A stretch of DNA of 64,000 bases from Actinomycetota bacterium (GCA_947454105.1 CANGIP010000002.1:217857-281856), one strand, 5' to 3'. Positions 1 to 8,448 are shown, numbered from the stretch's first letter. Numbers and translations: made by a program. The notes: a model not told the origin generated them from the letters alone.

Positions 1-720
1 CTGAGCGTTGATATTGGTCCACCGTCCGTTGTCCCAAACAACTCCGGATGAAGAACCAGTCAACTGAATGTCGCCGAAGTCTTCGCCACCTGATCCGATG
101 ATCGCAATTGCATCACTCTTGTTGTCGATGGCTGTTTGAATTTCCACGACCGAGTGGTCCGAGTAATAACCAGTCACGTCCACCAAAATGTCGGCAGTCG
201 CGCCAGCAACTCCCATCGAGTCGAACCACACTTCGAAAGTTCCGGCATCGGCACCCGAAGTCGGCAAGTTGACAGTGATTGAGTTCGCGACAGTTTTACG
301 AGCCTCAAAGTTGATATTTGATGTCTGCGGCGCACCGGTTGCATCGGCTGGCCGAACGGACACGAATCCATCTGCAGTTGAGTTAAGAACCGTGACGTTC
401 AAGACGACGCCAGTTGAACCTGCGGGCATCACTGACTGCGCGCCAGCAGCTGTTGGAATCGAGCCAGTCACTTTGACATCGTGTGGCACTCCCGTGACGA
501 ATGGACCAGCCCACAAAACAACCGAATCGCGCGTGTCAAGAACGCGAACCGGTGACACCGCAACAAAGGTTGAACTACTTGCGGGCGCAGTTCCGGCTTG
601 AGCAAACAGGGTCACTCCACCGCCAAGAGATACCGCGATCGCTGCACCGATCGCCGCCCATCTGATGCGCAATGCATGCGTTGAAACCGACAGGGACTTT
701 TTGAGGTAATTTTCCACCAT
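1..720 (-). CDS. Secreted protein with VRVLDTR/VDVTGYY domain, 3' end outside window
   Basis: An open frame runs from ATG at 720 to the window edge (240 codons, no stop), so the C-terminus is missing. The N-terminus has basic residues, a hydrophobic stretch (about residues 21-40, ending LFAQAG) and then SSSTFVAVSPVRVLDTR, so it looks exported. The mature part has NVTVLNSTADGF, a GAPQTSN-type segment and VDVTGYY. This motif set recurs in large extracellular actinobacterial proteins of unknown role. On the minus strand, TATAGT lies six bases before the ATG, which could be a -10 box of a leaderless transcript; this is inference. Export and family are fairly sure; function is unknown. Confidence 0.75.
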   Translation of the reverse strand, partial: MVENYLKKSLSVSTHALRIRWAAIGAAIAVSLGGGVTLFAQAGTAPASSSTFVAVSPVRVLDTRDSVVLWAGPFVTGVPHDVKVTGSIPTAAGAQSVMPAGSTGVVLNVTVLNSTADGFVSVRPADATGAPQTSNINFEARKTVANSITVNLPTSGADAGTFEVWFDSMGVAGATADILVDVTGYYSDHSVVEIQTAIDNKSDAIAIIGSGGEDFGDIQLTGSSSGVVWDNGRWTNINAQ

Positions 721-795
721 GCGCAAACTATAAAGATTTAAAGAACGCTATTCAGGGATACTAATAACGATATGAACTGGCGTGGCAACAACGGG

Positions 796-869
796 TGGGC
801 GCTGAGGGACTCGAACCCCCGACCTCCTCGGTGTAAGCGAGGAGCTCTAACCAACTGAGCTAAGCGCCC
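796..869 (-). tRNA. tRNA-Val (TAC)
   Basis: The minus strand folds as a cloverleaf. The acceptor arms are GGGCGCT and AGCGCCC, the D arm is TAGCTCAGTTGGTTAGAG, the anticodon loop is CTTACAC (anticodon TAC, valine) and the T loop is TTCGAGT. The discriminator base is A. CCA is not encoded. It stands alone upstream of the divergent sigma-factor gene. Confidence 0.95.
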
Positions 870-934
870 GTGTAAGAGTTGAAATCATACCGCCCACCTG
901 AGCGATCAAAACTAATAAATAGCGAGTATCCACG

Positions 935-1909
935 ATGTACGCGACTCGCGCTACTACGGTTTTTCTCGTGGCAACCCGCCCTGGTGACGCTGAAAGCGAA
1001 CTCCTTCGACAATATTTAGATGACATCGGGACCTACCCGTTGCTCAACGCTGATGATGAACGTCGTCTCGCTGCCCTCATTTTGGCCTCGCGATTTGCCC
1101 AGGAACGCCTTGATTTTGACCCCGCACCCAAGGGTCGTGAACGTACTGAACTGATGCGAACCCTGCACGCCGGCGACGATGCCCGTGCCCAATTCATCCA
1201 GTGCAACCTGCGTTTAGTGGTCAGCGTGGCCCGCCGATACGAAGGCGCTGGCCTTGGACTTTTAGATCTCATTCAAGAGGGCAACCTTGGGCTCATGCGA
1301 GCCGTCGAAGGCTTTGACCACGAAAAAGGTTTCAAGTTCTCAACCTACGCAACATGGTGGATACGCCAGTCAATTGGCCGGGCCTTGGCCGATTCATCAC
1401 GAACTATTCGGGTTCCTTCACATGTGCGCGAGGTCTATTCGCTCATTGATCAGAGCACCGAAAAACTCGCTGCCGAACTTGATCGTCAACCAACAGTTGA
1501 AGAGATTGCCGAACTGTCAGGTGTCAGCGCCGAACGTGTCGCTCTTGTTCACCAGCACCGTCGCCCCTTGGTCTCGTTATCCACTCCCCTTGATAACGAT
1601 GGCGATTCAGAACTAGGTGATCTCATCGCTGACGAAGGAGCGATCTCGCCATTTGAATCAGCCGCTGCCGCTCTTGAAAAGCGGGCTTTGATCGAACAGC
1701 TTCGTCGCCTTGAAGAACGCGAAGAAGAAGTGTTGCGTGCTCGCTTTGGTATTGACGATCATCCGATGACACTTTCTGAAATCGGCGAGAAGCTCGGAAT
1801 CACGCGTGAGCGAGTTCGCCAGATTGAATCTCGTGCTCTTGGCAAGTTGCGTCACCCAAGCGTGTCGCGAGTGTGGCATGAAGGCCAACGCTCAGCCGAC
1901 GCGGTCTGA
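935..1909 (+). CDS. RNA polymerase sigma factor, sigma-70 group 1/2 (RpoD/SigB-like)
   Basis: A 324-residue sigma factor that directs RNA polymerase to -10/-35 promoters. Region 1.2 is near the N-terminus (LLRQYLDDIG, about residues 24-33). Region 2 follows with NLRLVVSVARRY, LDLIQEGNLGLMRAVE and the DNA-melting segment FSTYATWWIRQSI. Region 3 starts with RTIRVPSHV, and region 4 has LSEIGEKLGITRERVRQIE, the -35-binding helix-turn-helix. There is no long region 1.1, so it may be the housekeeping factor in a short form or a group 2 paralogue. A GTG at 968 is an alternative start. It converges on the phosphatase gene 18 bases downstream. Confidence 0.93.
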   Translation: MYATRATTVFLVATRPGDAESELLRQYLDDIGTYPLLNADDERRLAALILASRFAQERLDFDPAPKGRERTELMRTLHAGDDARAQFIQCNLRLVVSVARRYEGAGLGLLDLIQEGNLGLMRAVEGFDHEKGFKFSTYATWWIRQSIGRALADSSRTIRVPSHVREVYSLIDQSTEKLAAELDRQPTVEEIAELSGVSAERVALVHQHRRPLVSLSTPLDNDGDSELGDLIADEGAISPFESAAAALEKRALIEQLRRLEEREEEVLRARFGIDDHPMTLSEIGEKLGITRERVRQIESRALGKLRHPSVSRVWHEGQRSADAV

Positions 1910-1927
1910 TCACTTGCTACAACAGTT

Positions 1928-2674
1928 TTACAACGGCAACTTGTGGCGCGTCGCCAACGCTTGATTAAAGATTCCATTTGGTGCTGCAACAGGTGTTCGT
2001 CGAGCCGCGTGATCGAGAACAATCAGTTCGCGACCCTGAGCATCTTCGACGGACACACCAACTTCATGACAGATCAAATATGCGGCCGCGTAATCCCACA
2101 CGCCGTGAGCACTTGGACTCATATCGATAAATGCATCCACTGTTGAATCAGCGACATAACAAATGTCGATGGCCGAAGCACCAAACGATCTGAACTGTGC
2201 CCAGCCTGCGCCTTCTGGGGGACGACCCGACACCGCAACGAGTGCAGTATTCCATTCAGTCATGTTTCCGCGTAAGAGAGGTTCGCCATTTCGCCAAGCG
2301 CCTTGACCGCGTATTGCCCACCAACGCGTTCCGACAGCCTGGTCAACGACCAAGGCCACACATGGACCAGCCGCGTCAACGGCACACAACGACGTCGCGT
2401 AATGCGGCACTCCCCGACTCGCATTCGTCGAACCATCAAGTGGATCAATAATCACGACGATGTTCCGGTCAAGATTCTCTGAGCCACTTTCCTCCGACAG
2501 TATTCCCACGCCGGCAGCACGCAACATCTCTAAGGCGACTTGATCGACTACTACGTCGGCGGCGTATTGGGTGTCACGAAGGCCAGAGGGACCCCAATCT
2601 GCGATGTCTTTTAAGGCGGTCCCGATTGCATCTGCCACAGCATTCAGCAACTGGAGTGTTTGGCTGGCGTCCAT
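1928..2674 (-). CDS. Inositol monophosphatase family protein
   Basis: A magnesium-dependent sugar-phosphate phosphatase-fold protein of about 248 residues. Metal-site motifs are in the expected order: SEESG (Glu), IIDPLDGSTN (the DPxDGTxN block) and GVWDYAAAYLI (the C-terminal WDxAA block). The frame stays open upstream to 2821, but those codons overlap the divergent gene. Starts at ATG 2674 (MDASQTLQLL, typical for the family) or ATG 2704 are more likely. Substrate cannot be told: inositol-1-phosphate, histidinol phosphate and fructose-1,6-bisphosphate are all used by relatives. A second member lies at 61.7 kb. Confidence 0.85.
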   Translation of the reverse strand: MDASQTLQLLNAVADAIGTALKDIADWGPSGLRDTQYAADVVVDQVALEMLRAAGVGILSEESGSENLDRNIVVIIDPLDGSTNASRGVPHYATSLCAVDAAGPCVALVVDQAVGTRWWAIRGQGAWRNGEPLLRGNMTEWNTALVAVSGRPPEGAGWAQFRSFGASAIDICYVADSTVDAFIDMSPSAHGVWDYAAAYLICHEVGVSVEDAQGRELIVLDHAARRTPVAAPNGIFNQALATRHKLPL

Positions 2675-2734
2675 CTCAACGAGGGTAGTGCGCTTATTGC
2701 CCATTATCCTGAACCCTGTTTCAAAGGACGGGTT

Positions 2735-3298
2735 ATGGCTTTCATCGATGTTGCAGGATTTGTCTCCGACATGAAGAGTCACGCCATTGACCATGGCTTT
2801 CACGTGCACGACGAACGCCACTTTGTGGAAACGTATTCATTGCGCCAACTCTGGGAAGTCGATCTGCACCCTGAAGAAGCCTGCGACGGGCCGATTGATT
2901 TACATCTCTCACTTGAGGTCGACCCGCGCGCACTTTTGGGTTTCGAAGATGAGATGAGCAAACTCGAAGACCCATCGGACGAACCGCCCCAGGGTTTTGA
3001 GTTTCCGTTACTTTTCACGTGGACTCTTCCCCCGCTCACAAGCCGACCCGACCTGCTGGTACTCGCCACCGATCTTGCTGGTGTTGGCGGAACCGATTTA
3101 CCACTTGAGGTTTCTGCGATTGACTCAACGGCATCGGTCATTGATGCCCCCGAACATCGATTGTCAATCGTGGCGCGCCTCAGCGTTTCGCTTGCCGACG
3201 TGTACGCCAATGATGATTCAGTTTTTTGTGGCGTCTTGGAAAAATGTAGCGAAGTCAGTTTGTTCTTGCTCGAAATCGCTCCGTCATGGATGTCCTAG
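2735..3298 (+). CDS. Hypothetical protein
   Basis: A 187-residue cytoplasmic-looking acidic protein with no family I recognise. The start is ATG 2735 because AAAGGA lies six bases upstream. The longer open frame from 2660 would overlap the divergent phosphatase start. No signal peptide or membrane span is seen. The sequence is Asp/Glu-rich, with a predicted beta-rich middle (FEFPLLFTWTLPPL, LLVLATDLAG) and a hydrophobic C-terminal SLFLLEIAPSW. It begins a run of four small plus-strand genes ending at 4315. Confidence 0.7.
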   Translation: MAFIDVAGFVSDMKSHAIDHGFHVHDERHFVETYSLRQLWEVDLHPEEACDGPIDLHLSLEVDPRALLGFEDEMSKLEDPSDEPPQGFEFPLLFTWTLPPLTSRPDLLVLATDLAGVGGTDLPLEVSAIDSTASVIDAPEHRLSIVARLSVSLADVYANDDSVFCGVLEKCSEVSLFLLEIAPSWMS

Positions 3299-3355
3299 TC
3301 GTGAAGTTTTGGGTAATTACGCGTCTCGCACAGTCGAGCATGAAATACTGACACC

Positions 3356-3676
3356 ATGAATGTTGCCGAACTCATCGACATCTTGCGTGATCTTGACCCC
3401 GAAACAATCGTCGAGATGGCCATCGTTGCCCCAGTCGCCGATCACTCCGATGACATCACTGTTGATCAATACGAAGTTGAGGGTGTGTTGCCTCGCGACC
3501 CCGCCGATCACGATGGTGAATCAGTGGTGTGGTTAATCGGCGGCGAACCACACGATGTTGATGAATTCGTGGATGCCATCGAAGGTGCTGGCGACAATGT
3601 GCAAACTGGCGAATACGCCGACGTCATAGATATCGAGCGTGGCTCCGAAGCCCGCAAAGCCATCTTCGGGGTCTGA
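3356..3676 (+). CDS. Hypothetical acidic protein
   Basis: A 106-residue, very acidic protein starting MNVAELIDILRDLDPETIVEM. The opening resembles small proteins that begin with a 'leaL..lpPd..V' helix and are often annotated only as hypothetical. No membrane span and no cysteines are seen. The stop (TGA at 3674) is followed one base later by the GTG of the DUF4236 gene, so the two are likely cotranscribed. Function unknown. Confidence 0.7.
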   Translation: MNVAELIDILRDLDPETIVEMAIVAPVADHSDDITVDQYEVEGVLPRDPADHDGESVVWLIGGEPHDVDEFVDAIEGAGDNVQTGEYADVIDIERGSEARKAIFGV

Positions 3677-3677
3677 C

Positions 3678-3908
3678 GTGGGTTTTTCGTATCGCAAGCG
3701 CATTCGTACTGGCAAGCGCTCGTGGCTCAATATTTCCAAGAGTGGCATTAGCGGAAGCGGTCGATTAGGTCCGTTCACCATCAATTCACGTGGCCGTACT
3801 TCGATACGACTCGGCAAAGGATTGAGCTATCGCGGCGGATGCGCCACCGTCATCGTGGTCGGTTGCGGCATTGTTGCAATTGCGACGACGTTCCTCACGC
3901 ACATGTAA
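3678..3908 (+). CDS. DUF4236 domain protein with C-terminal membrane span
   Basis: A 76-residue protein. From residue 2 it matches the DUF4236 pattern: GFSYRKRIRTGKRSWLNIS, KSGISGSGRLGP and RGRTSIRLGKGLSYR. That domain usually sits at the N-terminus of small bacterial proteins of unknown function. Here it is followed by one hydrophobic helix (CATVIVVGCGIVAIATTFL) at the C-terminus, so it is probably membrane-anchored with the domain in the cytoplasm. I chose GTG 3678 because the family begins at this Gly-Phe; an ATG at 3639 lies inside the previous gene. It directly follows that gene with one base between. Confidence 0.8.
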   Translation: MGFSYRKRIRTGKRSWLNISKSGISGSGRLGPFTINSRGRTSIRLGKGLSYRGGCATVIVVGCGIVAIATTFLTHM

Positions 3909-3964
3909 ACCAATTCTGCTGATCAATGACCACACTGCGCCATACCCATCGGTGAGAATGAGAT

Positions 3965-4315
3965 ATGGCATTTGGTCAACCGGCTGGTCCCCCGGCATCA
4001 CATTCGCAAATGAAGCAACTTCTTGAACTTCTCAATGCGGCTGGGCACACCGATTTTCGCGATGCGCGTGGACCGATGCAGTTCAATCAACGTCAAGCTG
4101 GCGGAAAATTCACTCGTCAAGAAGCTGAAGACTTCATCGCGCAACTTGAGGCCGATGCCGAACTCGATAGTGAAACGCCACCCGAAGTTGTTGTCGCACG
4201 ATCAATCAAACCTGCGCCCCGTACAACGAGTGCCGAAAAAACTGTGCGTGATTTACCCGATTCTGTTTTGGCAGCCGAATTACAACGGCGTGGCTGGATA
4301 GTTGTTGAGCCGTAA
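3965..4315 (+). CDS. Hypothetical protein
   Basis: A 116-residue hydrophilic protein. The middle contains MQFNQRQAGGKFTRQEAEDFIAQL and the C-terminus DSVLAAELQRRGWIVVEP. The last helix resembles the short 'la.eL..RGw.v' ends of small DNA- or RNA-associated proteins, but I cannot assign a family. No signal peptide. The start ATG 3965 has no strong ribosome-binding site. It converges on mgsA, 13 bases from that gene's stop. Confidence 0.65.
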   Translation: MAFGQPAGPPASHSQMKQLLELLNAAGHTDFRDARGPMQFNQRQAGGKFTRQEAEDFIAQLEADAELDSETPPEVVVARSIKPAPRTTSAEKTVRDLPDSVLAAELQRRGWIVVEP

Positions 4316-4328
4316 ACGCTAATCACAA

Positions 4329-4709
4329 CTAGTCAGCAAATAACGGCGACGACATCAAACAGTCAGCCGTTGACAAATTGCTCGCGGTCGGAATGTCGTA
4401 CACCACCGCAATACGCAAGAGCGCCCGAACATCTGGGTCATGTGGCTGCGGCTCAAGCGGATCCCAAAAGAAGATCAACATGTCAACTTGTTGTTCGCAG
4501 ATCATCGCCCCAAGTTGTTGATCGCCACCGAGCGGACCGCTCTTTAAACACTTCACATTGAGACCAACAAGTTCGGTCAACATTCGACCCGTCGTGCCCG
4601 TTGCGACTAGCGAGTGCCGACCCAAGACCTCTTTATTGTTCTTCGCCCATTCAATGAGCAGGTCTTTCTTGTGGTCGTGAGCAACGAGCGCAATCGTGTG
4701 CGTGGTCAT
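4329..4709 (-). CDS. mgsA: Methylglyoxal synthase
   Basis: Converts dihydroxyacetone phosphate to methylglyoxal and phosphate, a phosphate-liberating bypass of lower glycolysis, in the cytoplasm. The 126-residue product matches the family along its length: [10 protein letters not shown], the phosphate-binding [23 protein letters not shown], and [20 protein letters not shown], where Asp and the His-Asp pair sit at the active site. The frame is open to 4727, but [12 protein letters not shown] at 4709 is the usual start. No linked glyoxalase or lactaldehyde gene is visible nearby. Confidence 0.92.
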   Translation of the reverse strand: MTTHTIALVAHDHKKDLLIEWAKNNKEVLGRHSLVATGTTGRMLTELVGLNVKCLKSGPLGGDQQLGAMICEQQVDMLIFFWDPLEPQPHDPDVRALLRIAVVYDIPTASNLSTADCLMSSPLFAD

Positions 4710-4752
4710 ACCGACACTCTTCCACATTGGGGTGGCTTGAACTAACTGACAT

Positions 4753-4829
<77 letters not shown>

Positions 4830-4835
4830 AAAAGG

Positions 4836-4864
4836 CGCAGGGCCCGCCGATGGCGGACCCTGCG
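4836..4864 (-). terminator. Hairpin between two tRNA genes, terminator-like
   Basis: Arms 4836-4848 and 4852-4864 are complementary with one mismatch around a 3-base loop, giving a 13-pair G+C-rich stem. On the minus strand it follows tRNA-Asn and is followed by CC and four T (4833-4830), directly before the next tRNA. It may end tRNA-Asn transcripts or act as a processing structure. The T run is short. Confidence 0.55.
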
Positions 4865-4871
4865 TTATGTG

Positions 4872-4944
4872 CTCCGAGAGCAGGGCTCGAACCTGCGACC
4901 CGCTGATTAACAGTCAGCTGCTCTGCCAGCTGAGCTATCTCGGA
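4872..4944 (-). tRNA. tRNA-Asn (GTT)
   Basis: The acceptor arms are TCCGAGA and TCTCGGA, with discriminator G. The anticodon loop is CTGTTAA (anticodon GTT, asparagine) and the T loop is TTCGAGC. CCA is not encoded. It lies between recA and the CAT tRNA, all on the minus strand. Confidence 0.95.
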
Positions 4945-5009
4945 AGGCGAATCCGAGGATATCAGCCGAGGGGTCAATGCCCAATGGTCAGATACTGATC
5001 AGACCGGTC

Positions 5010-6053
5010 TCAATCGAGATTGATCGGCTCTTCGTCTGCTGCGGTGAATTCAACTTCTGGGGCATCACCTAGACCAGCCGCGATACGCACCTTTTCGGCG
5101 ACCTCAACCATGATCTCGGTGTTCTCCATGAGGAAGTTCTTGGCGTTCTCACGACCCTGGCCCATTTGCTCGCCGTCGTACGTGAACCAAGCACCAGACT
5201 TCTTGATGATGTTGAGATCGACCGCCATGTCGAGCACTGAACCTTCGCGGCTGATGCCCTTGCCGTACATGATGTCGAATTCGGCCTGACGGAACGGCGG
5301 CGACACCTTGTTCTTCACAACCTTGACGCGGGTGCGGTTACCGACAACTTCGGCACCATCTTTGATCGACTCAATACGACGAATGTCGAGGCGAACCGAT
5401 GAGTAGAACTTGAGTGCACGTCCACCAGGAGTTGTTTCGGGTGAACCGAACATCACGCCAATCTTTTCACGCAACTGGTTAATGAAAATTGCGATGGTGT
5501 TCGACTTGTTGAGGTTGGCGGTCAACTTACGCAACGCCTGGCTCATCAAACGGGCTTGCAGACCCATGTGGCTGTCGCCCATGTCGCCTTCAATTTCGGC
5601 CTTGGGTGTCAACGCGGCCACCGAGTCAATAACGACAACGTCGAGAGCACCTGAACGGATGAGCATGTCAACAATTTCAAGAGCTTGTTCGCCGGTGTCG
5701 GGCTGCGAGATCAAGAGAGCATCGATGTCGACACCAATGGCTCGGGCATAAATGGGGTCCATCGCGTGTTCGGCGTCGATGTATGCACAGATACCACCGT
5801 TGCGCTGAGCCTCGGCCACGACATGCATGGCGAGCGTGGACTTACCTGAGGATTCTGGACCGTAGATCTCGACAACACGGCCACGGGGCAGGCCGCCAAT
5901 TCCGAGAGCGACGTCAAGTGCCAACGCACCCGTCGGGATGGCTTCAATGGCCATATCGGTCTTGTCGCCCATCCGCATGATGGAGCCTTTGCCGTATTGC
6001 TTGTCGATTTGGGCTAGAGCCATTTCAAGGGCTTTTTCACGATCGTTGCTCAT
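5010..6053 (-). CDS. recA: RecA recombinase
   Basis: ATP-dependent strand-exchange protein that also triggers LexA self-cleavage. The 347-residue product has the Walker A loop GPESSGKS, the MAW-like region, [21 protein letters not shown], the L2 loop [22 protein letters not shown] and [14 protein letters not shown]. It ends in an acidic tail, [10 protein letters not shown] chose ATG 6053 because GAAAGG lies seven bases upstream. ATG 6110 ([10 protein letters not shown]) or 6140 would add a Thr-rich leader peptide without a good ribosome-binding site. No intein is present. recX, commonly next in Actinomycetota, is absent; the tRNAs follow instead. See the SOS promoter entries. Confidence 0.97.
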   Translation of the reverse strand: MSNDREKALEMALAQIDKQYGKGSIMRMGDKTDMAIEAIPTGALALDVALGIGGLPRGRVVEIYGPESSGKSTLAMHVVAEAQRNGGICAYIDAEHAMDPIYARAIGVDIDALLISQPDTGEQALEIVDMLIRSGALDVVVIDSVAALTPKAEIEGDMGDSHMGLQARLMSQALRKLTANLNKSNTIAIFINQLREKIGVMFGSPETTPGGRALKFYSSVRLDIRRIESIKDGAEVVGNRTRVKVVKNKVSPPFRQAEFDIMYGKGISREGSVLDMAVDLNIIKKSGAWFTYDGEQMGQGRENAKNFLMENTEIMVEVAEKVRIAAGLGDAPEVEFTAADEEPINLD

Positions 6054-6178
6054 TGCATTGCCTTTCGCTGTTGTGGTGTTGGTTGCTGTGGGTGTTGGTT
6101 TGTTTGCCATAACTTGGACCGTATGAAATGGGTGTTGCACAGTAGTTGTGCGGGCACCCGTGTACGGCGAATAACAAG

Positions 6179-6207
6179 AGCGTAACTACGAACGAGTGTT
6201 CGGTCAA
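6179..6207 (-). promoter_or_regulatory. recA promoter
   Basis: On the minus strand, TTGACC (6207-6202) and TACGCT (6184-6179) are separated by exactly 17 bases, a good -35/-10 pair for the housekeeping sigma factor. The spacer contains most of the LexA box. Transcription would begin near 6172, leaving a leader of about 120 bases before ATG 6053. Confidence 0.7.
6189..6202. promoter_or_regulatory. LexA (SOS) box, perfect CGAAC-N4-GTTCG
   Basis: CGAACGAGTGTTCG is a full match to the LexA operator of Gram-positive bacteria. It fills the spacer of the recA promoter, where bound LexA would block RNA polymerase. This places recA under SOS control in this organism. Confidence 0.88.
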
Positions 6208-6219
6208 GCATTTCCGATA

Positions 6220-6233
6220 CGAACAGGTGTTTG
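6220..6233. promoter_or_regulatory. Second, imperfect LexA-like box
   Basis: CGAACAGGTGTTTG differs from the CGAAC-N4-GTTCG operator at one base of the right half-site. Its centre is 31 bases upstream of the centre of the perfect box, about three DNA turns, so both could be occupied on one face. It could also be chance. Confidence 0.45.
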
Positions 6234-6264
6234 ACCTGCTCAGCAGGGGTGTGAAACCGCCCGA

Positions 6265-6693
6265 TTAGGACTGATCTGCCAGCCAGGCCTGAGCCTCAGC
6301 CAGTTCGTCGACCCCCATGGGCCGCAAAATCAGGTCGATGGCCATCCACAAAGTGTGGGTCATGGGCCACGTCAATACCGGGAAGATAAGAGCGGCCGAA
6401 GCCAGCACGATGTACAACGTGAGCACCGGAACATCTGGTGCGGTGATTGCCACAGCGATACCTATTGCGGCCATGATGAGCACGATGTTGATCACCGAAG
6501 CAATCGTCATTGACCCGAGTTCTTGTCCATCGGTTTCGCGAGTGCGTGTAATACCGCAACCGACACATCGCTCACCTTGTTTAAACCAACTAACGAACCA
6601 CGCTTGATGGTTTCCACAGTTGGGGCAACGACGAAGTATCGAACGAACAATCATTTTGCCGTTTGATGGTGACGTTTGTTGCTGAATACTCAT
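6265..6693 (-). CDS. DUF983 family membrane protein
   Basis: A 142-residue protein with an N-terminal zinc-ribbon-like segment (RCPNCGNH, then GERCVGCGITR) followed by two hydrophobic helices (IASVINIVLIMAAIGIAVAI and LTLYIVLASAALIFPVLT). This is the DUF983 pattern; the four cysteines probably bind metal on the cytoplasmic side. The biochemical role of the family is not established. Its ATG overlaps the stop of the aminotransferase gene upstream (ATGA), so the two are translationally coupled. Confidence 0.82.
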   Translation of the reverse strand: MSIQQQTSPSNGKMIVRSILRRCPNCGNHQAWFVSWFKQGERCVGCGITRTRETDGQELGSMTIASVINIVLIMAAIGIAVAITAPDVPVLTLYIVLASAALIFPVLTWPMTHTLWMAIDLILRPMGVDELAEAQAWLADQS

Positions 6694-8069
6694 TGAGTGA
6701 GTTCGCGAACAAATTCGCTGAAAACATTGGCGTATCGCAAAGCTTCTTCATTGGTATGCATGATTGAAATCAGCCACTGCTCATCTAAACCTGGTGGCAA
6801 CAAAATGCCACGGTTGATTCCGTGAATCCATTGCGCAAATGCAATATCGAGATCGGTCTTCTTGTAATCGCGATAGTTGCGAATCGGTTCTGGGGTCCAC
6901 GTGACACAACCCTTCGCGCCAAACTGCACAGTGTGTGCTGGCAACCCGGCGTCTTCGATGATGTCATTACACGCGTCAACCAAAATCTTGTTTCGACCAA
7001 TAGTTGTGGCGGTTGCCTGCGGAGTACAAACCTCTGACAACACTGCTTTTGCTGCCGCCATACACAACGGGTTTCCGTTGTAGGTACCAAGGTGAATCAC
7101 GCGGCCCATGGTGATCTGATCCATGTATTCGCGCTTGCCACCAAAAGCGCCAAGCGGCAAACCTCCGCCGATTGATTTAGCGAGAGCAACAAGGTCTGGT
7201 GTGACGCCAAGTGCACCTGTCGCGCCTCCCCAACCGGCGGTGATACCGGTTTTCACTTCATCAAAAATCAACAAAGTTCCGTAGCGTGAGGTGATCTCGC
7301 GTACATCTTGCAAATAACCCTCATCAGGCAAACAGATACCGATGTTTTCCATCACGGGCTCAACAATGAAACAAGCCACGTCTTCGTTACGTAACACTCG
7401 TTCAAGCGCTTCAGCATCGTTGTACGGAATCACGATGGTGTCACCAAGAACTGCACGAGTTACGCCTGCGGTTGCCGGCACTGAATTCGGTCGATCGGCT
7501 GGACCAGCTACATCAAGCGACGGCTTCATGGAAATCATGACTTCGTCGTGATGGCCGTGATAGCCGCCTTCAACCTTGACAATCTTTTCGCGACCTGTCG
7601 CACCACGGGCCACACGAATGGCGTCCATGGTTGCTTCGGTTCCAGAGTTGGTGAAGCGCCACATTGGCAAGCCGTAACGCTCGCCCAAAAGTTCGGCGAC
7701 GTCGGCATTGAGTTCACATGGCGTCACAAACAATGTGCCATTGTCGAGTTGCTCGTCGACAGCGCGTCGCACAACCGGGTTGATGTGACCGCTGAAGAGC
7801 GCACCAAAGCCCATGTCGTAGTCAACGTATTCGTTGTCATCAACATCCCACATCGAGGCACCCTTCGCAGCCTTGACGACGATCGGATGCGGATCGTACG
7901 CCTGGAAACTTGACGGCACTCCGAGTGGCATGACAACCCTGGCTCGCTCAGTTGCTTTTTGCGAGCCTTGAGTTCGCTGTGCGTACAGCGCGATCTCACG
8001 TCGAGTGATTTCCTTCGCTCTCCAGCTAAGGCTGTGAGCATTGGTAACTGCAGATTCCGTGGAGGACAC
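6690..8069 (-). CDS. Class III PLP aminotransferase, glutamate-1-semialdehyde aminomutase-like
   Basis: A 459-residue fold-type I PLP enzyme. It has the HemL-like GVPSSFQAYDPHPIVV start, TNSGTEATMDAIRVAR (phosphate/PLP binding), GGYHGHHD, LLIFDEVKTG and LVALAKSIGGGLPLGAFGG, where Lys is the Schiff-base residue. A true HemL has KVIGGGLPVGA and about 430 residues. The variant active-site text (KSIGGGLPLGA) and longer ends suggest a related aminotransferase or amino mutase instead of the haem enzyme. The start is GTG 8069. It is coupled to the DUF983 gene downstream. Substrate unknown. Confidence 0.82.
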   Translation of the reverse strand: MSSTESAVTNAHSLSWRAKEITRREIALYAQRTQGSQKATERARVVMPLGVPSSFQAYDPHPIVVKAAKGASMWDVDDNEYVDYDMGFGALFSGHINPVVRRAVDEQLDNGTLFVTPCELNADVAELLGERYGLPMWRFTNSGTEATMDAIRVARGATGREKIVKVEGGYHGHHDEVMISMKPSLDVAGPADRPNSVPATAGVTRAVLGDTIVIPYNDAEALERVLRNEDVACFIVEPVMENIGICLPDEGYLQDVREITSRYGTLLIFDEVKTGITAGWGGATGALGVTPDLVALAKSIGGGLPLGAFGGKREYMDQITMGRVIHLGTYNGNPLCMAAAKAVLSEVCTPQATATTIGRNKILVDACNDIIEDAGLPAHTVQFGAKGCVTWTPEPIRNYRDYKKTDLDIAFAQWIHGINRGILLPPGLDEQWLISIMHTNEEALRYANVFSEFVRELTQ

Positions 8070-8195
8070 GGTTAAACACCCCTTTTACGGTTAAAGCAAC
8101 CCTAACACCGAAAACCGTCGGACCGTAACACCTGAGTTTCGGGTGAATGAACGGTGCGATTTGGCGTTCGATATGGCAGAATGAATGGGTCACAT

Positions 8196-8270
8196 GGTGG
8201 GCGTAGCTCAGTTGGTTAGAGCGTCAGTTTGTGGTACTGAAGGCCGGGGGTTCGAGACCCCTCGCTCACC
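8196..8270 (+). tRNA. tRNA-His (GTG)
   Basis: The anticodon loop is TTGTGGT (anticodon GTG). The acceptor arm GTGGGCG pairs with CGCTCAC with one G-T. The extra G-1 (8196) faces discriminator C (8270), the identity mark of histidine tRNAs. CCA is not encoded. Confidence 0.95.
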
Positions 8271-8363
8271 CAAAACATACGAAGTCGCTGGTTAGCCAGT
8301 CCAAAAACCGGTCAGATACCTCGGCCGAAGTGTTGGTTGATCTACACTGCTTCTTCGCGTTGC

Positions 8364-8438
8364 GCACCTCTAGCTCAATGGCAGAGCAGTGGACTCTTAA
8401 TCCATTGGTTCTGGGTTCGAATCCCAGGGGGTGCACCA
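8364..8438 (+). tRNA. tRNA-Lys (CTT)
   Basis: The acceptor arms are GCACCTC and GGGGTGC, with discriminator A (8435) and an encoded CCA (8436-8438). The anticodon loop is CTCTTAA, anticodon CTT, lysine. It lies 93 bases after tRNA-His and ends 10 bases before the convergent psuG stop. Confidence 0.95.
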
Positions 8439-8448
8439 TTATTTGGCG

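Noticed and set aside
8196..8438. tRNA-His/tRNA-Lys pair as an integration site of a mobile element
   Set aside because: No integrase, direct repeat of a tRNA end or foreign-looking genes adjoin; psuG and trmA-like are ordinary chromosomal genes.
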